From Garcia nutans (lineage: Eukaryota > Streptophyta > Magnoliopsida > Malpighiales > Euphorbiaceae), in contig CANTUV010000012.1 in the NCBI GenBank assembly GCA_947685225.1, positions 1,674,001 through 1,738,000 of the forward strand: a stretch of DNA of 64,000 nucleotides, given 5' to 3'. The translations under genes and the position numbers were made by a program. Positions 33,801 to 48,900 of the stretch are shown here, piece after piece. Positions within the stretch are counted from its first letter, which is position 1. Each line of letters opens with the position of its first letter. The notes below the pieces were generated by a model. It was not told the origin of the DNA. It ran no database searches and worked only from the letters and a program-made list of their open reading frames with translations.

Positions 33801-36350
33801 TATTATTAATAATGAGGTTCATTCATATATTGTTAGGTTTGGGTCAAGGTCTTGGAGAAAAAATCTAATTTGGCTTTCCAAGAAACTGCTTTCAAGCATA
33901 AAGATGTTGGGTCTCTGGTCATTATATTAGGGGTTCGAATCAGCACAGCTATGCTAATTACATATGGCACAGTCGTGCCATATGCCTCTTTAGCCTGGAT
34001 CCACTTTAACTCTCCTTGTCTTCCTTAAAATCTTTAGTCTTTCTATTCATTTTCATATTACTTTGACATTTTTCATGCAAACTATAAAAGAAAAGATTTT
34101 TATACAATTACACTTATACATGACAGAAAACACAGGCAACTAATAAATATTTGATATAAATAAAGCGGAAGAAACTGAATACAACATATGTATAAATATA
34201 TCAAATTCTTCTATGTTTCAGTCAACTAAATTGAGCAAAAGAATAATAGTATATAACTATTTTATATGATTAGTTATATATGGGTTATATATGGGTATAT
34301 ATTATATATAACTAAATATACCGAAAAGAATAATAATATATATAAGTATCTATTGTACTTTTGGACACTTACAAAAATATGGAAAAAATGTGAAATATTT
34401 TTTTTATTTTTAAATTAACGTAGCTTTCGCTATTTGCATTAATAGGTTGTATTCATTTAAATTATAATTTTTTTATTTTTTATTTCTTCAAAACAAAAAT
34501 CTATTTATATAAAACTATGTCATAATTTTTAATTATACTTATACAAATATGTAATTTATAATATTCAACAAACTTAAAATCTAAAAAATCATTAATAATG
34601 AATTAAAAAATCAATTGCATAAGATAAAAGATTTTATTTTTTCCCTTAAACATTTTCTAGTTCTAACTAAGACATGAAATATTACTTTTTGAAAGTTTGT
34701 TTTTATCTTTATGCAAAAAATAGTTCATTAGAATTATCCTTTTTTATTATTTTATTCATTTTTGTTCATTGAAGGGTTTTAATAACAAGATGAGAATTAA
34801 CTTTTATAACCGTTATACCAACATAGATGATATATAGCTTCTCATATTCCTTACAATTTTCTTTTTATAATATTTTTTTTTCCAATTTGTTCACTTACTA
34901 AAAAAAATTATATTAGTTCATTTGAATGATATATTACCTAATTCACAACTCTTTAACCCATTTGGCCTACAATTTTAAATTTTAACTTGAAACCCGTGGA
35001 AAGAAAATCATTCTCGAAAATAACATAAAACTAAAGACGTATATAAAATGCCAAAAATAATGATAATAACTCTTTAAACCTAGTCGAATTCTCCAAGTGC
35101 TAAATCTATAAATGTGGTCATTTAGTAAGATTGTGTTGGTTTAGGTCATAGATTTTTAGTTTTTTTTTTTTTGTTTTTTAAATTAAAAATTATTTTCAAT
35201 TTTTATTTTATATTTTTTAAAATCTATTTTATATTTTTAAATACTATATCATATTTTTAATTATACATATACAAACACAATTTGTAATATTCAACATATT
35301 TATCTTTCTACAATTAAATATTTCATTACTTTTTTTATTTTTATGTATATCTTCCCACTCTCCATGAGAATTATCATTTTTTTTTATCATTTTATTTATT
35401 TTTAATTGAAGAACTTAGTAATAATTAGATATTAAAATATTCCAACACTTCAAAAAAAGCTTTGGTAATGCTATAAAAATATATTGTAAATATAACTAAA
35501 ATATATAAAGATTAATGACTACATATTAAAAAAGTATACATAATGTTGTCCACGCTTTAGATTGGTATAAGGAACTATTGACACTAAAATAAACTTCTCA
35601 ACACCTTTATAAAACGTTAGAAAAATTATATTGAAATTCGTATAATATATACCTATAAATTTAAAAGTGTAAGTAAATAATTAACAGTGGCAACACATAA
35701 AAAAATTATTGGCAATTTATTTAAAAAATATACCAACACTTAATACATTGTTAGAGTGCGTTGGTAATTTTTTCAACCTTTTATATTAGCATAAGGTAAA
35801 AGAGCTTAGTACTAATGAAAATTAATCATTATAACAGTTATATCAGTATTTATGATACAGAACTTCTCATACCCATTACAACTCTTTTATAAATTTTCTT
35901 GTCATTTTATTTATCTATTAAGAAAAAAAAATATTAGTTTATTCCAATGATAGATTATAATATTAATTAAATATTATCGTTAATAATTAAAATATATTAA
36001 AATTATTAAAAATAAAAAAATATTAAAAAAAGACAAGCGATATTACCTTTATAACTAGATTTGTAGAAAAATAATACACATAGAAAATATAAAAAAAAAT
36101 AGAAAGAAAAAAATGAATAAATTATGAAGAAAGGATAAAAAAACCATGCTATAAAAAAAGACATTTATAGAAAAAAATCTTATTGATATAAAATGTCTTC
36201 TTAAAATCACAACCTTCAAAACTATATTTTATAAATTTTGTATTTAGTGTAAAAATAGTTTTTGTGTCATTAGAAAAACTCAGTGATATTACTAAATGTA
36301 TTTTATTTTTTCTTTTAAAAAAGCTAAAAAAATAAAATAAAATTCTATTT
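33801..36350. repeat. AT-rich junction DNA with a diverged direct repeat
   Basis: No gene is seen. 34440-34900 resembles 35170-35420 followed by 35813-35960: both contain AATTATAC(A/T)TATACAAA, TTATAATATTCAAC-like and CTTCTCATA-like words. The intervening 35440-35810 has ACCAACACTT-type words at both ends, suggesting a later insertion. The minus-strand frame 36149-36361 is A/T noise. Confidence 0.5.
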
Positions 36351-36996
36351 TGTATCACCAAAAATTAATTTAGGGGATTTTGAAACTTTGAAGATATTGC
36401 GTAGCTTTTTAACCATCTCTTTCGTAGAGCTTGAAGGTTTCTCCCCCCTCTTTACAAACAAAGGGCTTTGAAAGATCAATGTTGAAACAATCTTGACCTT
36501 ACAATTTCATTCAGAGCTAAAAAAAATTATAAAAATCAAGCTAATACAGAAAGGGAATTTTCAAAATCAAGGCTTGAACGACACAAAAACAAACCAAAAA
36601 CAAAAAGATAATGGAAATGGAAAAAATCCTAAACGATCAATTCAAATCGGCGGTAGAAATGAGTGGCCAAGGGAAGCAAATGGGTGGTGAATTATACTTG
36701 ATAAAATCAATAAAAAATTACACATCGATTATACATTTATACAGAAAAACTAAAACCCATAATTAAAATCTAATATTTATAATAAAATTTTTTTAACCGA
36801 TAAAAAAATTATCTAATAATTATTTTTTAAAATAACTGTAATTATTATTTTTTTAAAAAAATTGTGTTAATCAATTTGTCTATTAATTTATGACAGAATA
36901 AGTTTTTTTTTCTTAGAAAATTATTAGCATTCTTGGGAACTGATAAAATTATTTCTTATTAATATTATTAATGCTTATTCCATTTTGAATTAACAG

Positions 36997-39900
36997 AAAT
37001 CTGGGAAGTAGAGAACTAAGTGGCTATATTGATCCAGCGATAGGGAGGCTTTAATCCTTGAGAGTACTGTAAGTATCTCCAGCGACTACATCACTCCTTT
37101 TTCCTATGGCCACTGAACAGAAGCTATTCAGATAAAATTTCATTATAAAATAGTTATATTTTAAATAAATTTAATGAAATCATTTAAAAATAAGTTGGAG
37201 AAAAAATACTAATATATAATTGGTGTAAAACTCGATCAGGGATCTTTCAAACAGTCAATTAACGGGAACTTTACCTGCAAGTCTCGGAAATTTAACGAAT
37301 CTGAAAATTCTGTAAGTTTTTTTTTTGTCTACAATGTGAGCTAAGAAATTGTACACTGAATTTTTGTAAATTTCTCAAGTTGGTAATATATAAAATAATA
37401 ATAATAAATATATTGATTTGAAAAACTGGATTATGCTAAACAAATTATATTTCAATTAACAAATTGTGTTAAAAGTAATAAAATTAAATAAAAAATGATT
37501 TCTAATTCAAAATCTGTGTGATTTATGGTTTTGTTTGAGCAGTTATGTATCCAATACCCAGCTTGTTGGTAGAATCCCTGACAGCTTCAGATATTTAAAA
37601 TCACTGAATAATTTGTGAGTTTTTTTTTATCAGTTTTCTTTTTGAAATATTAAATTTATTGGTGAATGATAAATGCACTATAATAAGTACTTTGTTCATA
37701 CTAATTAATAATTGAATTTATAAATAATGTGATTTTACATGAAAATTAATTATAAAACAGGGATCTTTCAAAAAATTACTTGGATGGTCCAATACCCAGT
37801 AGCTTGGGTGATTTGCATAGTTTGACTTACATGTAAGTACTCTTCCAACTGTCTTTGATTCATCCAATTTTGATTATGTTAGGATGGATTCGAAATTTAA
37901 TTTGGAAATTATATAAAAGATGCAATGATAAAATATTGACGACATTAAATTTTACGTAGTTTAATATAAGTCTACGTCTTTGGGTAAAAGAAAAAAAATC
38001 TACTAAACAAAACAGAGAGACGTATAAAATTTAGAAATATGAAATATCACTCAACTCTTATTTCAAATTCACTTAAGGCATATACAAGGTTTACTTAAAT
38101 ATTGGGCAAAAGCTAATATATGATTGCACAAAAGCCTTCTTGAAAAATCTTTTCTATATTACTCCCCTTATAATTATTGTTTTTCACTACTAATTCTAAT
38201 TCAATAAAGATCCTCACTCAATTAGAAATAACATTAAAATAGAAATTCTATTTTATGTAGAAAATAATATTTCACTCAATTTGGCAATATTTTTTATATA
38301 TTAAATAGAAAAATGTTTTATTTCAAATCCCATTAGAATTTTGGGGCACAATTCTAACATATTAATATATAACATAATGTAATCTTGAGGATTGAGGAGA
38401 ATGAATAATTTTTGAACCAGAAGTTTTTTTTTAATCTTACTTTTAGTAAATTTAGTTTTAATTTATACTTAAAATTAATTCTTTTAATGCCTCAAAACCC
38501 CTTTTCTTAATTTTTCGAGAAATAACTTTAATACTCGTCAATAAAAAAACTCATCAACTTATTTATTTTCTTAAGGTTTTTTTTCTTGTTTTAATTTGGA
38601 GTTTAAACATTAATAATAATAAACATTAAATTCCACTTAATTTTTTTTTGACAAATCATTCTTTTGGATTCAAGTCGGGTAATATTATAAGGCGGCTAAA
38701 TTCTAACTACCGAAATTTGAAACTTCTTTAGTTATGGTTATAATTATAATTTGAATATAATATAATTATTTCTTAGACTTTTTATTGTGAGTAAAGGAAA
38801 AGTATCTTATTTTTTACTTATTTTTTTCTTTTTGTTATGTTCATTATCAGCAATTATATTATTCTCACTGATATTAAATTTTATGAATTTACCATTGACT
38901 TTAATCCTAAAATTAATTCCGGTTAATTTTAAACAATTAAAAGTAAATATAATATAATAATAGATTTTAATCACTCATTATTAAACACTAAAAATAAATA
39001 CAATTTAATATTTTTTTATTTGATAATATGATTTTCTTTAACATAATTAAATCTTAAGATGAATTTGTTTGGTTGTTGAAATAAATGCCCCTAACAAGTG
39101 GAGTGCGCGTCAACTTTCTGAATGGACCCATACCTGCATGGTTGGGTAACCTCTCAGCGCTACAAACACTGTAAGGACACTTCTTTACTCAGCTCCCGTG
39201 CTAGATTTTCTTTTTAGTATTGATTTAAATTAAATTTCTTAATATAATTTAGTAATGCAAAGTCTAAAAGTTAAATATTAAGATTAAAAATTTATTTCTA
39301 TATTAATTTAATTAATTATTTATATTTATTAGATTTGAGATTTCTCGAATAGCTTTAACAAAGTGAAAATTATGTTATACTATGAAATACACATTTTTTT
39401 TAAATTATTTTATCGAATTAATAAGTTTCTGATATATTTCTCTTTTTTTTTTCTTTTTTTTCATGTCTGTGTTTTTTTATTAATTATTTTTTATTCCTCT
39501 AATAGATTTATACATTTTGTCATTTCAGGAGTCTCGATAGTAATATGCTATCAGGCCCAATTCCTGATCAACTGGGGAATCTCTCTCAACTTGAATTTTT
39601 GTACGAAATTAATTATTTATATATAATAATCTATATATCCTTAGTTTATTTAGATGATCATAAAATTAAATTTTCAACTTTACTGAATTTCCTGCTTTTA
39701 GAATTTGAAAAAGGATTTGATTGAGAGAAAAAAACAAAAAAACATAGATATCAATTACTTCATTATAGTTATCCCTAATTTATGTGTTTTTATTTATTGG
39801 AAAAAAAAACAGATCCTTGGATGACAATGAACTCAATGGTACACTCCCTGAAGCATTTGGGAAATTGATCAATCTTAAGAGGCTGTAAGTTTCATTTAAA

Positions 39901-42900
39901 ATGAAAACGTGAGGTTTTAATAGGGCTTTATTTTCAAGTTTGTTGATCATATTTAGATTTGATTAGATCAATGCTCAGCATGTAATTTTTAAAACATAAA
40001 AATAGAATAATATTTATACATCCTTACATTTTTATTTGCAAGATCTTCACTTGTTTTTAAAGTATTAATAAGAAAACAAAAAGTATATCTACTGTTAAGT
40101 TATGAAAAAATATTTGTTTTTCTTAAATGCTAAATGTTTAAAATTTTATTGTTACAGTTGGTTGACGTCCAATTATTTTACCGGGGCTATTCCACAAAAT
40201 TATTCTCATCTCACTAAATTGCAAGTATTGTAAGTTTCATTTTTTTTTTTAACAATGTACGATTACATAAGTTGTTTAATCTATGTTAAAATATATATGG
40301 ACATTTTTATATTTTATTGTCTGACAATTGAAATTCAAATTTTTAATCCAAATAAAATTTTTTATAATCATAAGCTTGTAAAGATCCCTTCAATTCTTAA
40401 ATCATCATGAAGTCTAGATTTTTTTAATTCTTCAATATCACACATCACATAATTTAAGCTTGTTGTCAAAGATCGAAGAATTTCCTCCATCATATGAACA
40501 TCTTCCATTGTCTTACCATATGTCTTCAATTGGCTCAATATAAACTTCACTTTGTGCAAAACTTTGAATTCGATTCAAGATCCTTCATTCGCAAAGCTTC
40601 AAATTCACCTCATTAACTTTTGGATTTTTCACATTATCAACTCTTTTGAGGAATTCTTCAAAATCTCTCAAGCTTGCTTTGAGTTAATGGTATCAGCCAC
40701 CTTCACACAAATTAATTCATCCAAACCTTGATAAGTGAGAGCAAAGGCTTGCAGATAATTCTTTCTTGTTTTTACCAAGAATTTTTCTCATTTTGAGACA
40801 ACGATGGTTCATTGTCAAATGGAGTATAGCCTTTATTGTTAGCAATAAAAGCCACAATTTTTTTTTTATATGGGTTAGCTTGATGCGAACAACAAAATAA
40901 ATAATAGAATGTAAATTAAGAAAAATAAAAATAAAAAACAAACAAAAAATAAAAGAACAATTAGAAATTTAACATGGTTGGTGTAAGCCTACTCCACAAG
41001 CGAAGAAGAGCAAAATTCATTAAAAGCTGAAAATGTATATGGAACAAAAGGGAATATTAAAAATTTTTAATCCAATCACACTTAAAAGGCTCACACAATC
41101 TCACAGAATTATAAATCACACTATTAGCCTAAAGAAAAATACAAAAACTGACACCGCAAATAACTACATGTTAAGTCTATGTATATAAGCATTTTTGGCT
41201 TAAATAGAAAAAATACAAATCTTATTTAGGAAAGAATTTAGTTACTTGATTAAAAAAAATTGAAAGTCTTATCCAACAAGTCTTCCTAAATAATAACAAA
41301 TTAGAAAAATCAACTTCCAATAAAAGACTAATTTCCAATAAAGAAATTTAACTTTCAAAATAAGAGTAATTGAGAATAATAAAATTTCTTATAAAATTCA
41401 AAGTCATCCCAACATCAATCTATGATATCCCATCACACATCTTATGAGCCAAATAAGACTTTCATACAAAGGCACCTATTTTTATATTTCTCTTCTGTAA
41501 AAGGAGGAAATTGAAATTAAAAAAAAAAAAAAACAATCTTTACCCAACTTTCTCAAAATTTAAAGAGTACAAAAGAGACTCTGATATCAGTTTTGGCAAA
41601 TGGAAGAAGAAAAGAGAATACCCGTATGATTTTTTTCCCACATATCAAAGTTTCAAATAACAATGGGTATATACAAGCATATAGGCAGCTCTTAAGATTC
41701 TAGTTAGATAAACTTAACTAATCAATACCACTTTTAAAAAGAAAATTTCTAAAGTCACACATATAATTAACCTCCTGGAATAACACAAAAGCCACGCACA
41801 CATCAAACTATCATATTCAAAGCTCATGAAACTAATCACCTAGTAAAAATGAAAAAACATAGATAGACTTTACAAATAGCAAATCACTATTTCCAATAGT
41901 TGTACTTACCATTTTAAGTAAAAATTTAGATCATATAATAATTCAAAGATATTTACTAGATAGTGCATATATTATATATTATGGCTAGCTGATTGTTGGC
42001 AAAATTGTGGTTGGAATGTAGTGCACTAGCTGGGAATGATTTATCTGGCAAGATACATGATTACATTGTGGAGTGGAAGAATCTCACGGATTTGTAAGTA
42101 TATATATTTAAGAGCCTTTATATGCTAAAACTTTTAAAAAATATTTTTACTTCAAAAAAGTATTTTTATTTATATTTTTTAATAAATATATCATTTTTAT
42201 CTAAGAACAAATATAATAAGTTTTTTATTTTACATTTCTTTTGAAAAAAAAAAGTATATAATGAAATAATTAGGAAGTGGGGGTAACTCCAAATTATTGG
42301 TATGCCTTGCAATGTACAATGTTTTGCATGGCTACAACATTACTTCTGAAATGAAGTTTGTGGTTGTGGAAAATGCATAAGTAGGTACAAATGCGACATT
42401 GATGGGTGGATTAGGGCATGAGAAGGATACTAAATTAGGGGTATACTTGGGCCGAGCTAGGCTTTGCAGTTTTCCTTATGCTATAGCTCAACCCGAGTAT
42501 AGTCTGAGCCTGGTTACCTAGCCCACAAACTAACCATAAGCCTGGATAGGTTGGGTCACCTCGGGCTGACCAAACTAACTAGGCCAACATTTTTTTTTCA
42601 CCTTATATATACATAGATACAAATTGGCTTGAGGAGAATCTTTTAGGACTAAAGCTCGAGATGAGGTCTATTCAGGTTGAAGGTTAAACCCTAGGCTCAA
42701 CGAGGCATCATTTAACTCGACCTAATCCAACTAGGTTGGGTGGGGTCGAGTTGCTATGATTTTGGGCCTTATGAACAGCCTAAAACCGAATAGTGGGAAT
42801 GACTCGATAACTAAAAGAAATTGAATTCTATTTAAATTAAACAATTAAATTAAAAGATCTTTGCAAAATGATCATATTTTTATTATATTTTATCAAACAA

Positions 42901-45900
42901 AATTTGTATATTTATTAATGGTTTTTCTAATAATTGCCTTTAAAATACAAAAAATAGTCTTACATAAATTAGAAAAATTGTAGAGAGCCAAAGATGATTG
43001 AGAATAGGACTGGAGGCTTACTTATATAATAGTCTTACAAAGTCTTAAATTGATTAGGATTGAAATTAGGGCAAAATCTAGAGTAATTTTGCCTCAGACA
43101 GGTGATCTTCATTTTGCATGAGCATGCATGATAATATGCATGGGCGTGAAAAATGCTCATAGCTATGACCTTTCAAAAACCTTTCTTTTTGATAGATGGT
43201 GAATAATGCTCATAGCTATGACCTTTCGAAAACCTTTCTTTTTGATAGATGATATTAAATTCGCACGGTCGTTCAACTTGAATTGCACGACTATGTACTT
43301 TAATCCTCTTTTGGTTTCTTTAGACTTCTTTTTTTTTTCCTTCGGCTAATGGATTTCTGGATACACAGTCATGCATAGTGGTTTTGCATGATCGTGTAAT
43401 GGCATAGTCTTTTGTTTCTTAGCCATTTTGTCTCCTTTTTATTACAACATCGAATGTAGCACTAGTTGTTATGCTTGCGATCGTGACAAGGATATCATGA
43501 TCATGAATTTCATATGATGAGAAGCTCATGACTGCAATCAAGGCTCTAAGACTATGACCGAGCTTTGACAGTGCATTTAATGCACTAATTTTGATAAGTG
43601 AAGGGAAATCTATCCAATCTCCCTTGCAATGGGAAAACTATGTTGGAGGCCTATAAATAACCCCTCCTATAATCATTTGTGAGTAATTAATACATCAATT
43701 ATATCCAAGCTCTTGAACTTTTATTTTAGAGACTTATTCTCTATAAAATTATTGTATTTATTTATTAGAGCATTGAACACTCTTATGAAGGTTTTAAGTG
43801 TGATTCACAAAGCACTTGGCATAGTTTGATGTGAGTTTAAACACTAGGTTTTGGTGTGAGCCTTATAAAACTCAAGTGAGTTTTGAGTGTTAGCTTTTTG
43901 GGAATAACACTTGTAAGGATTAGAGAGTGAGCCACTGAAAACTCTTGTCAGAAGTTTGGATTCAGTTTTGAAACTCCAACATAGTGAAATATCCAATTAA
44001 CTTAATTGGAGTGGCAATAAGGCTAAGTTAATTTGAACCACTATAAAATCTTGTGTTCTTTATCTTTCTTCTTACTTTTCAATTTAAAAAAGAATATTAT
44101 TGCTTCAATTGAAACCCCCCTTCTTGGTATAAAAGACACCGGTAGTAAATTAATGAAAATCATAAATACTTATGTTTTTGCAAGAATTTAAACTAAAGGT
44201 TTTCTTTAATGGTGAATCCTATATCACCATGACAAAATTAGAGATAAAATACTTCAGTGAATTGAAAGCTAGTTTTCTTTGTCTTTAGATCTTATAAAAG
44301 AAGGGAAAAATGAAAGGAAACAAATATTAGAGGACCAAACCTTCAGCCGGTCATAGGCCCTCTAATGTTTAATTAAGTTGGTGATTATTTATATCTTTTG
44401 GGTAAAGATTTGGAGGTACTTATAATTGTATTTTACCATTGTTTACCTTATCTCTCCTCCCCAGAAGAAGAGGAGTGAATGAGTAATGTGATTGCTTATA
44501 ATTTGCGTATGGGTTTCCGTCAAGTCATATTGTAGATGAACAATAAGATAAACCTTTTGCAGTTTTGATTAGAGCTTTGTACTGATTTGATTGAACCTTG
44601 TCACCCTTCTCTTGAAGGTGTTAAGGATATAGGAAAAGCTTGAAAGAGTTACAGGGCCAAACTCTCTATGTATGTAGAGCAAAGAGCTTCTGATGGCAAG
44701 GTAGGGTACTTTGGAGATGAGATGACACTAGAAAAAGTATTAGCTATTGAAATAATCATTAAAGGCAAAAGAGCAAGTAGGTTTGTTGGTAGTGTCTTGG
44801 GCCGGTAAGTCAGCCTTATGACTTTAGAAAAATGATACTCTTCAACATATTTTTAAAAATTTATTTTTTACTAGGGGTATTTTAGTTATTTTATTATAAA
44901 CTCATTATAAATTATGTGAAATTTATAAACTCATTGTAAAGTAATTATAAACTCATTGTAAACTCTCTGTAAACTAATAAAAATTTGGTATTTTGGTAAA
45001 TATTTTATAAATTCTGGTATTTTGATAAATATTTCATAAATATGGTATATTTGGAATTATTTTTAATTTTTCTTGTATTTTTATCAAAAGCCTTATGACT
45101 TTTGAGTATGTTGGCCTACTATAGATAATTCTTTTCTATCTTATGCATTTTCATAAAGGCTCAATTATAGTAGTCAAATTTAATTCTTATCATTAGTAAA
45201 ATTGCTTGTCTAATAGTGAGGATAGAATAGAAAAAAATATAAGGAAAATTACACTATATGTCACTTTTTAACATTTCTTTTTCAAAACTATCCCACTATT
45301 TTGGTATACCTTTAATATATTAAATATATACTAAATACTTTTTTTAATAAAAGAAAATTTTTTATTAGTGAAATAGGGGGAAACATATTTACGAGTCTGA
45401 CTACCCATACCGTTAATTATCCCCAAAATTGCCATAGCCTAAGCAATTCACAAATATGTGAAATATCCCTTGGTGAAGTATATCTACAGAAAATAGAAAA
45501 CAAAGAAAAGAGCCCCAAAACTAGAGCCCAACAATACAATAATACAATTATATATACATCTTACAAAACAGCACGAAAAGACAGAATAAGGCTAAAAATA
45601 GAATAGAAGCCAAAACCCAACAAAACCCAGTATGTCTACTAAACGTATATTTTTTTAAAATAAGCTATATCTTTAATGTGTGTGTATACATATATGTACT
45701 AAAATTATACCCTTAAAAGATATATTTTTGAAATTAAAAGTTAAAAAGTGCGTGTTTTGATAGAAAAAAGAAGTGAGTATTTTTAAAAATATATTTTTTA
45801 GTATTTTTAATTCATTTTTTCTTTTAAATTGTTCCAATAAATAGAATTCAAATAATTTTAACATTTATTTTTTGATATATAAAATTTATTAGGTTAGCAG

Positions 45901-48900
45901 AACAGCCTGTTATTCACAAAAGTAACTTTTGTTGCGCTATACTTAACTTAATTGCAAGATGTGTCGATCCAACGAAGAAGTGTTAATTCTAAGTATCAAA
46001 AAATTAAATTATTTATTATTTAAATAACTCAATTGATTTTAAATTTAAATAATCTAAATTATTTAAACTAAAAACTAATTAGATTTAGCTCTTATATTTT
46101 TAAACTTAGAATTAGACTTCATTAATTTATAATTTTATGATTTTTCTAAGGTATTAACGCAATTTTATTTTTCTTTGATTATTGATTGAATTCTCTTAAT
46201 TTAAGTTATAGTCTCTCTCATGATCTGAAACTAATATTGAGATTCTATGTCTACCCTCCTGATTAAAAAATTAATTCGATCCATTAAAATTTGTGAGAAT
46301 ATTTAAATAATCTTTTAAGTATTTTTTTTTATCTCTAAGCAACAACTACTTAAAATTATTATCTTTTTGAACTAATATTATGCGTTTACTCTCGTTTCAT
46401 TATAAAATATCTTAGATCTGACAATTATTGGCGAGATAATTATTAGCATTAAACACAAATATAATAAAATAATCAAAAGAATTGTCTAACCTTAAATTAG
46501 GGTTTAGTTGCACATAATTAAAAAAATAAATAATAAAAGAAATAGAGAAGAATATTGAAGACATTGAATTTAAAGATAAAAGAAATTCAAACTCACAACT
46601 CCTTTGTATTGAATAGAACTTTTGCTTGAATCTTGAATCTCTCCAAAGACTAAGCTCCCTTCTCATTATTTGAAGAAAAACATTGAAATTTGAAAAGAAT
46701 ATTGGATGAATAATTAGATAAATCTTGGATGATTGAAAACTTGAAAAGAGGTTTGCTTATATAGAGGGCATTGAGACTTCTAATTTGATTAGGAAAGCAT
46801 TTAGGGCAAATCTTGGGATTGCTTTCTTCATTAGAAATCCAAATTGTACAAGAAATTATGAAATCGTAAGTTACAACTACCACAAGCTTTCCATGGTCTT
46901 GACTTTAGAATCCCATGCCCGTGTATAATTGTACCACTCAAACTTTATAAAAGTTTCCTCAAAACAGTGCCAAATTCAAGTCCACAGTTAAGGCTTTAGA
47001 ATCCCATGGCCATAGACCTCAAAATGCTTCTAACCTTGCTTAATTTGCCACTAAAAAATTTGGACATATTCGATTCAAAGTTAAGGGCGTGGGTTTTGTG
47101 TTTATCGATTTTAACCGTAAGTGCACGGCTCGAAACAAGTAATAAAGTGAAAGTAAAGGTAACAAGTAACATGATGAGTAATTTGATTAACTAAAATTTA
47201 AATTGACTATTATCTAAAAAATAATTAATTAACTTTATATTTTTAAAAATTAAATACTTAATCCTTAATTTAAATTAAAATTTAAAATTAAATTCAAATT
47301 AAAAATAAAATTAATCTAAGATAATTATCTATTAACTCAAACTTATAATTAAAATTCAAATTATTAAATTCAAATAATTGAGATAAACAAGTAAGATTAA
47401 ATTTTATTAGAATTATTTCAAATGGGTAAAAATAATTTTTTAAACTAATTTAAATTTTTCTTGAATCAAAGCTACCAATTTCTTAAATTTTAATTTTCTT
47501 CTTTTTCAAGCAAGAAAATTAATGATTGATATAATTTATAAATTTTATTTTCGTGAACAATAAACTATAACCACCTATTAAGCTCAAAGAAACTAAATTT
47601 GTCTTAAGATTACTCTTTTATCTTTGAATAAAATTTTCTTAAGTTGTTGATTTCTTGATCTAAAATCATACCTAACTTTCACTCAACATATAATTTCAAT
47701 TGAACATGCAATTGGTGGCCAATCAATTACAAACACTAAGAACAAAGTCAACAAAATTGCAATTTTAAAAAATAAATAGTAATCAATTTAATCGATACTC
47801 ATTATCCACAATTCTAAATCCACCTAATCCCACTAACTTAATTGTTCATAGCTAAATTAAACATTAAAAAAAATAAGAAACCGGATATGAAATTCATAAT
47901 TCTAATATTCAAATCAATAAAAGAACAAAAATATTAAATAAAATATGAACTTTAACATTTAAACTGAGAAGAGGATTTAAACTAGACGGATTAAGAATCT
48001 TGTAGAGACGACGAAGTCTTTCTCAAGCGCAATCTTCTTCTTCCTTTGATTTCCTATCTTCGATAGAAAAATATGAAAAAGTGTATATAAAATTCCTAGG
48101 ATGACAACTCCCATTACTGCTCACATCCTACCAAGTTGTATCACATTAAACTCCTTAAAATTAGATTCCTACTCCTTCTCAACTTGTGCTCAAAAATTCA
48201 AATTCAAATTTGCCAGCCAATTTTCTATCCGATAGAGGCATTATCTCTAATTGACTCATTCAGAAAAATTGTAGCTCTAGAAGAGTATATGATTTTAGAA
48301 TTTTGAATCACCTCATTTGGTGATGTGGAACAAAGAGATTTGACTTTCATAGAGCAGTTTGACCGAAAACTGCCGTAGTGGCAGTTTGGTAATTACTGCC
48401 AAAAGCTGATGTTGCAAACTGAGCGTTCGCGATGAGGCCCGTCAGTTTTTGGCCAAATTCCATCGTTCAGGCATCCGAAAACGCGTTTTACTTTTATGGA
48501 AACTTAGAACATTTTTATTTTCTTATTTAGAACTCTTGGGATAGAGGCGCCATTTGGGCATTTTGTCTGCCTCGTTAATATCTTTATATACTTGTAATTC
48601 TTTTATTTTGGCAATCTGTTACATTTTAAAAACTTTTCGTATTTGGAATTAGAATTTTCTATAACCCTAAAGCTTTATAATGTAATGTTTGAAGAAGTAA
48701 AAGGGAGTTTTCAAAGTTGAATAATAATTCAGTTGAGAAATTTTTCTCTCATTTTGTGTTTATTACCTGAGCATTCTTAGACTAAACAGGAATAACACAT
48801 TTGTTTATTACTTTCGCTACATCATTTGGACTTCAGACATCTAAGTTATGGCCTAATTACTCTCAGTGACTCATATTGGAATTCTGCTTTTGAAATTTAA

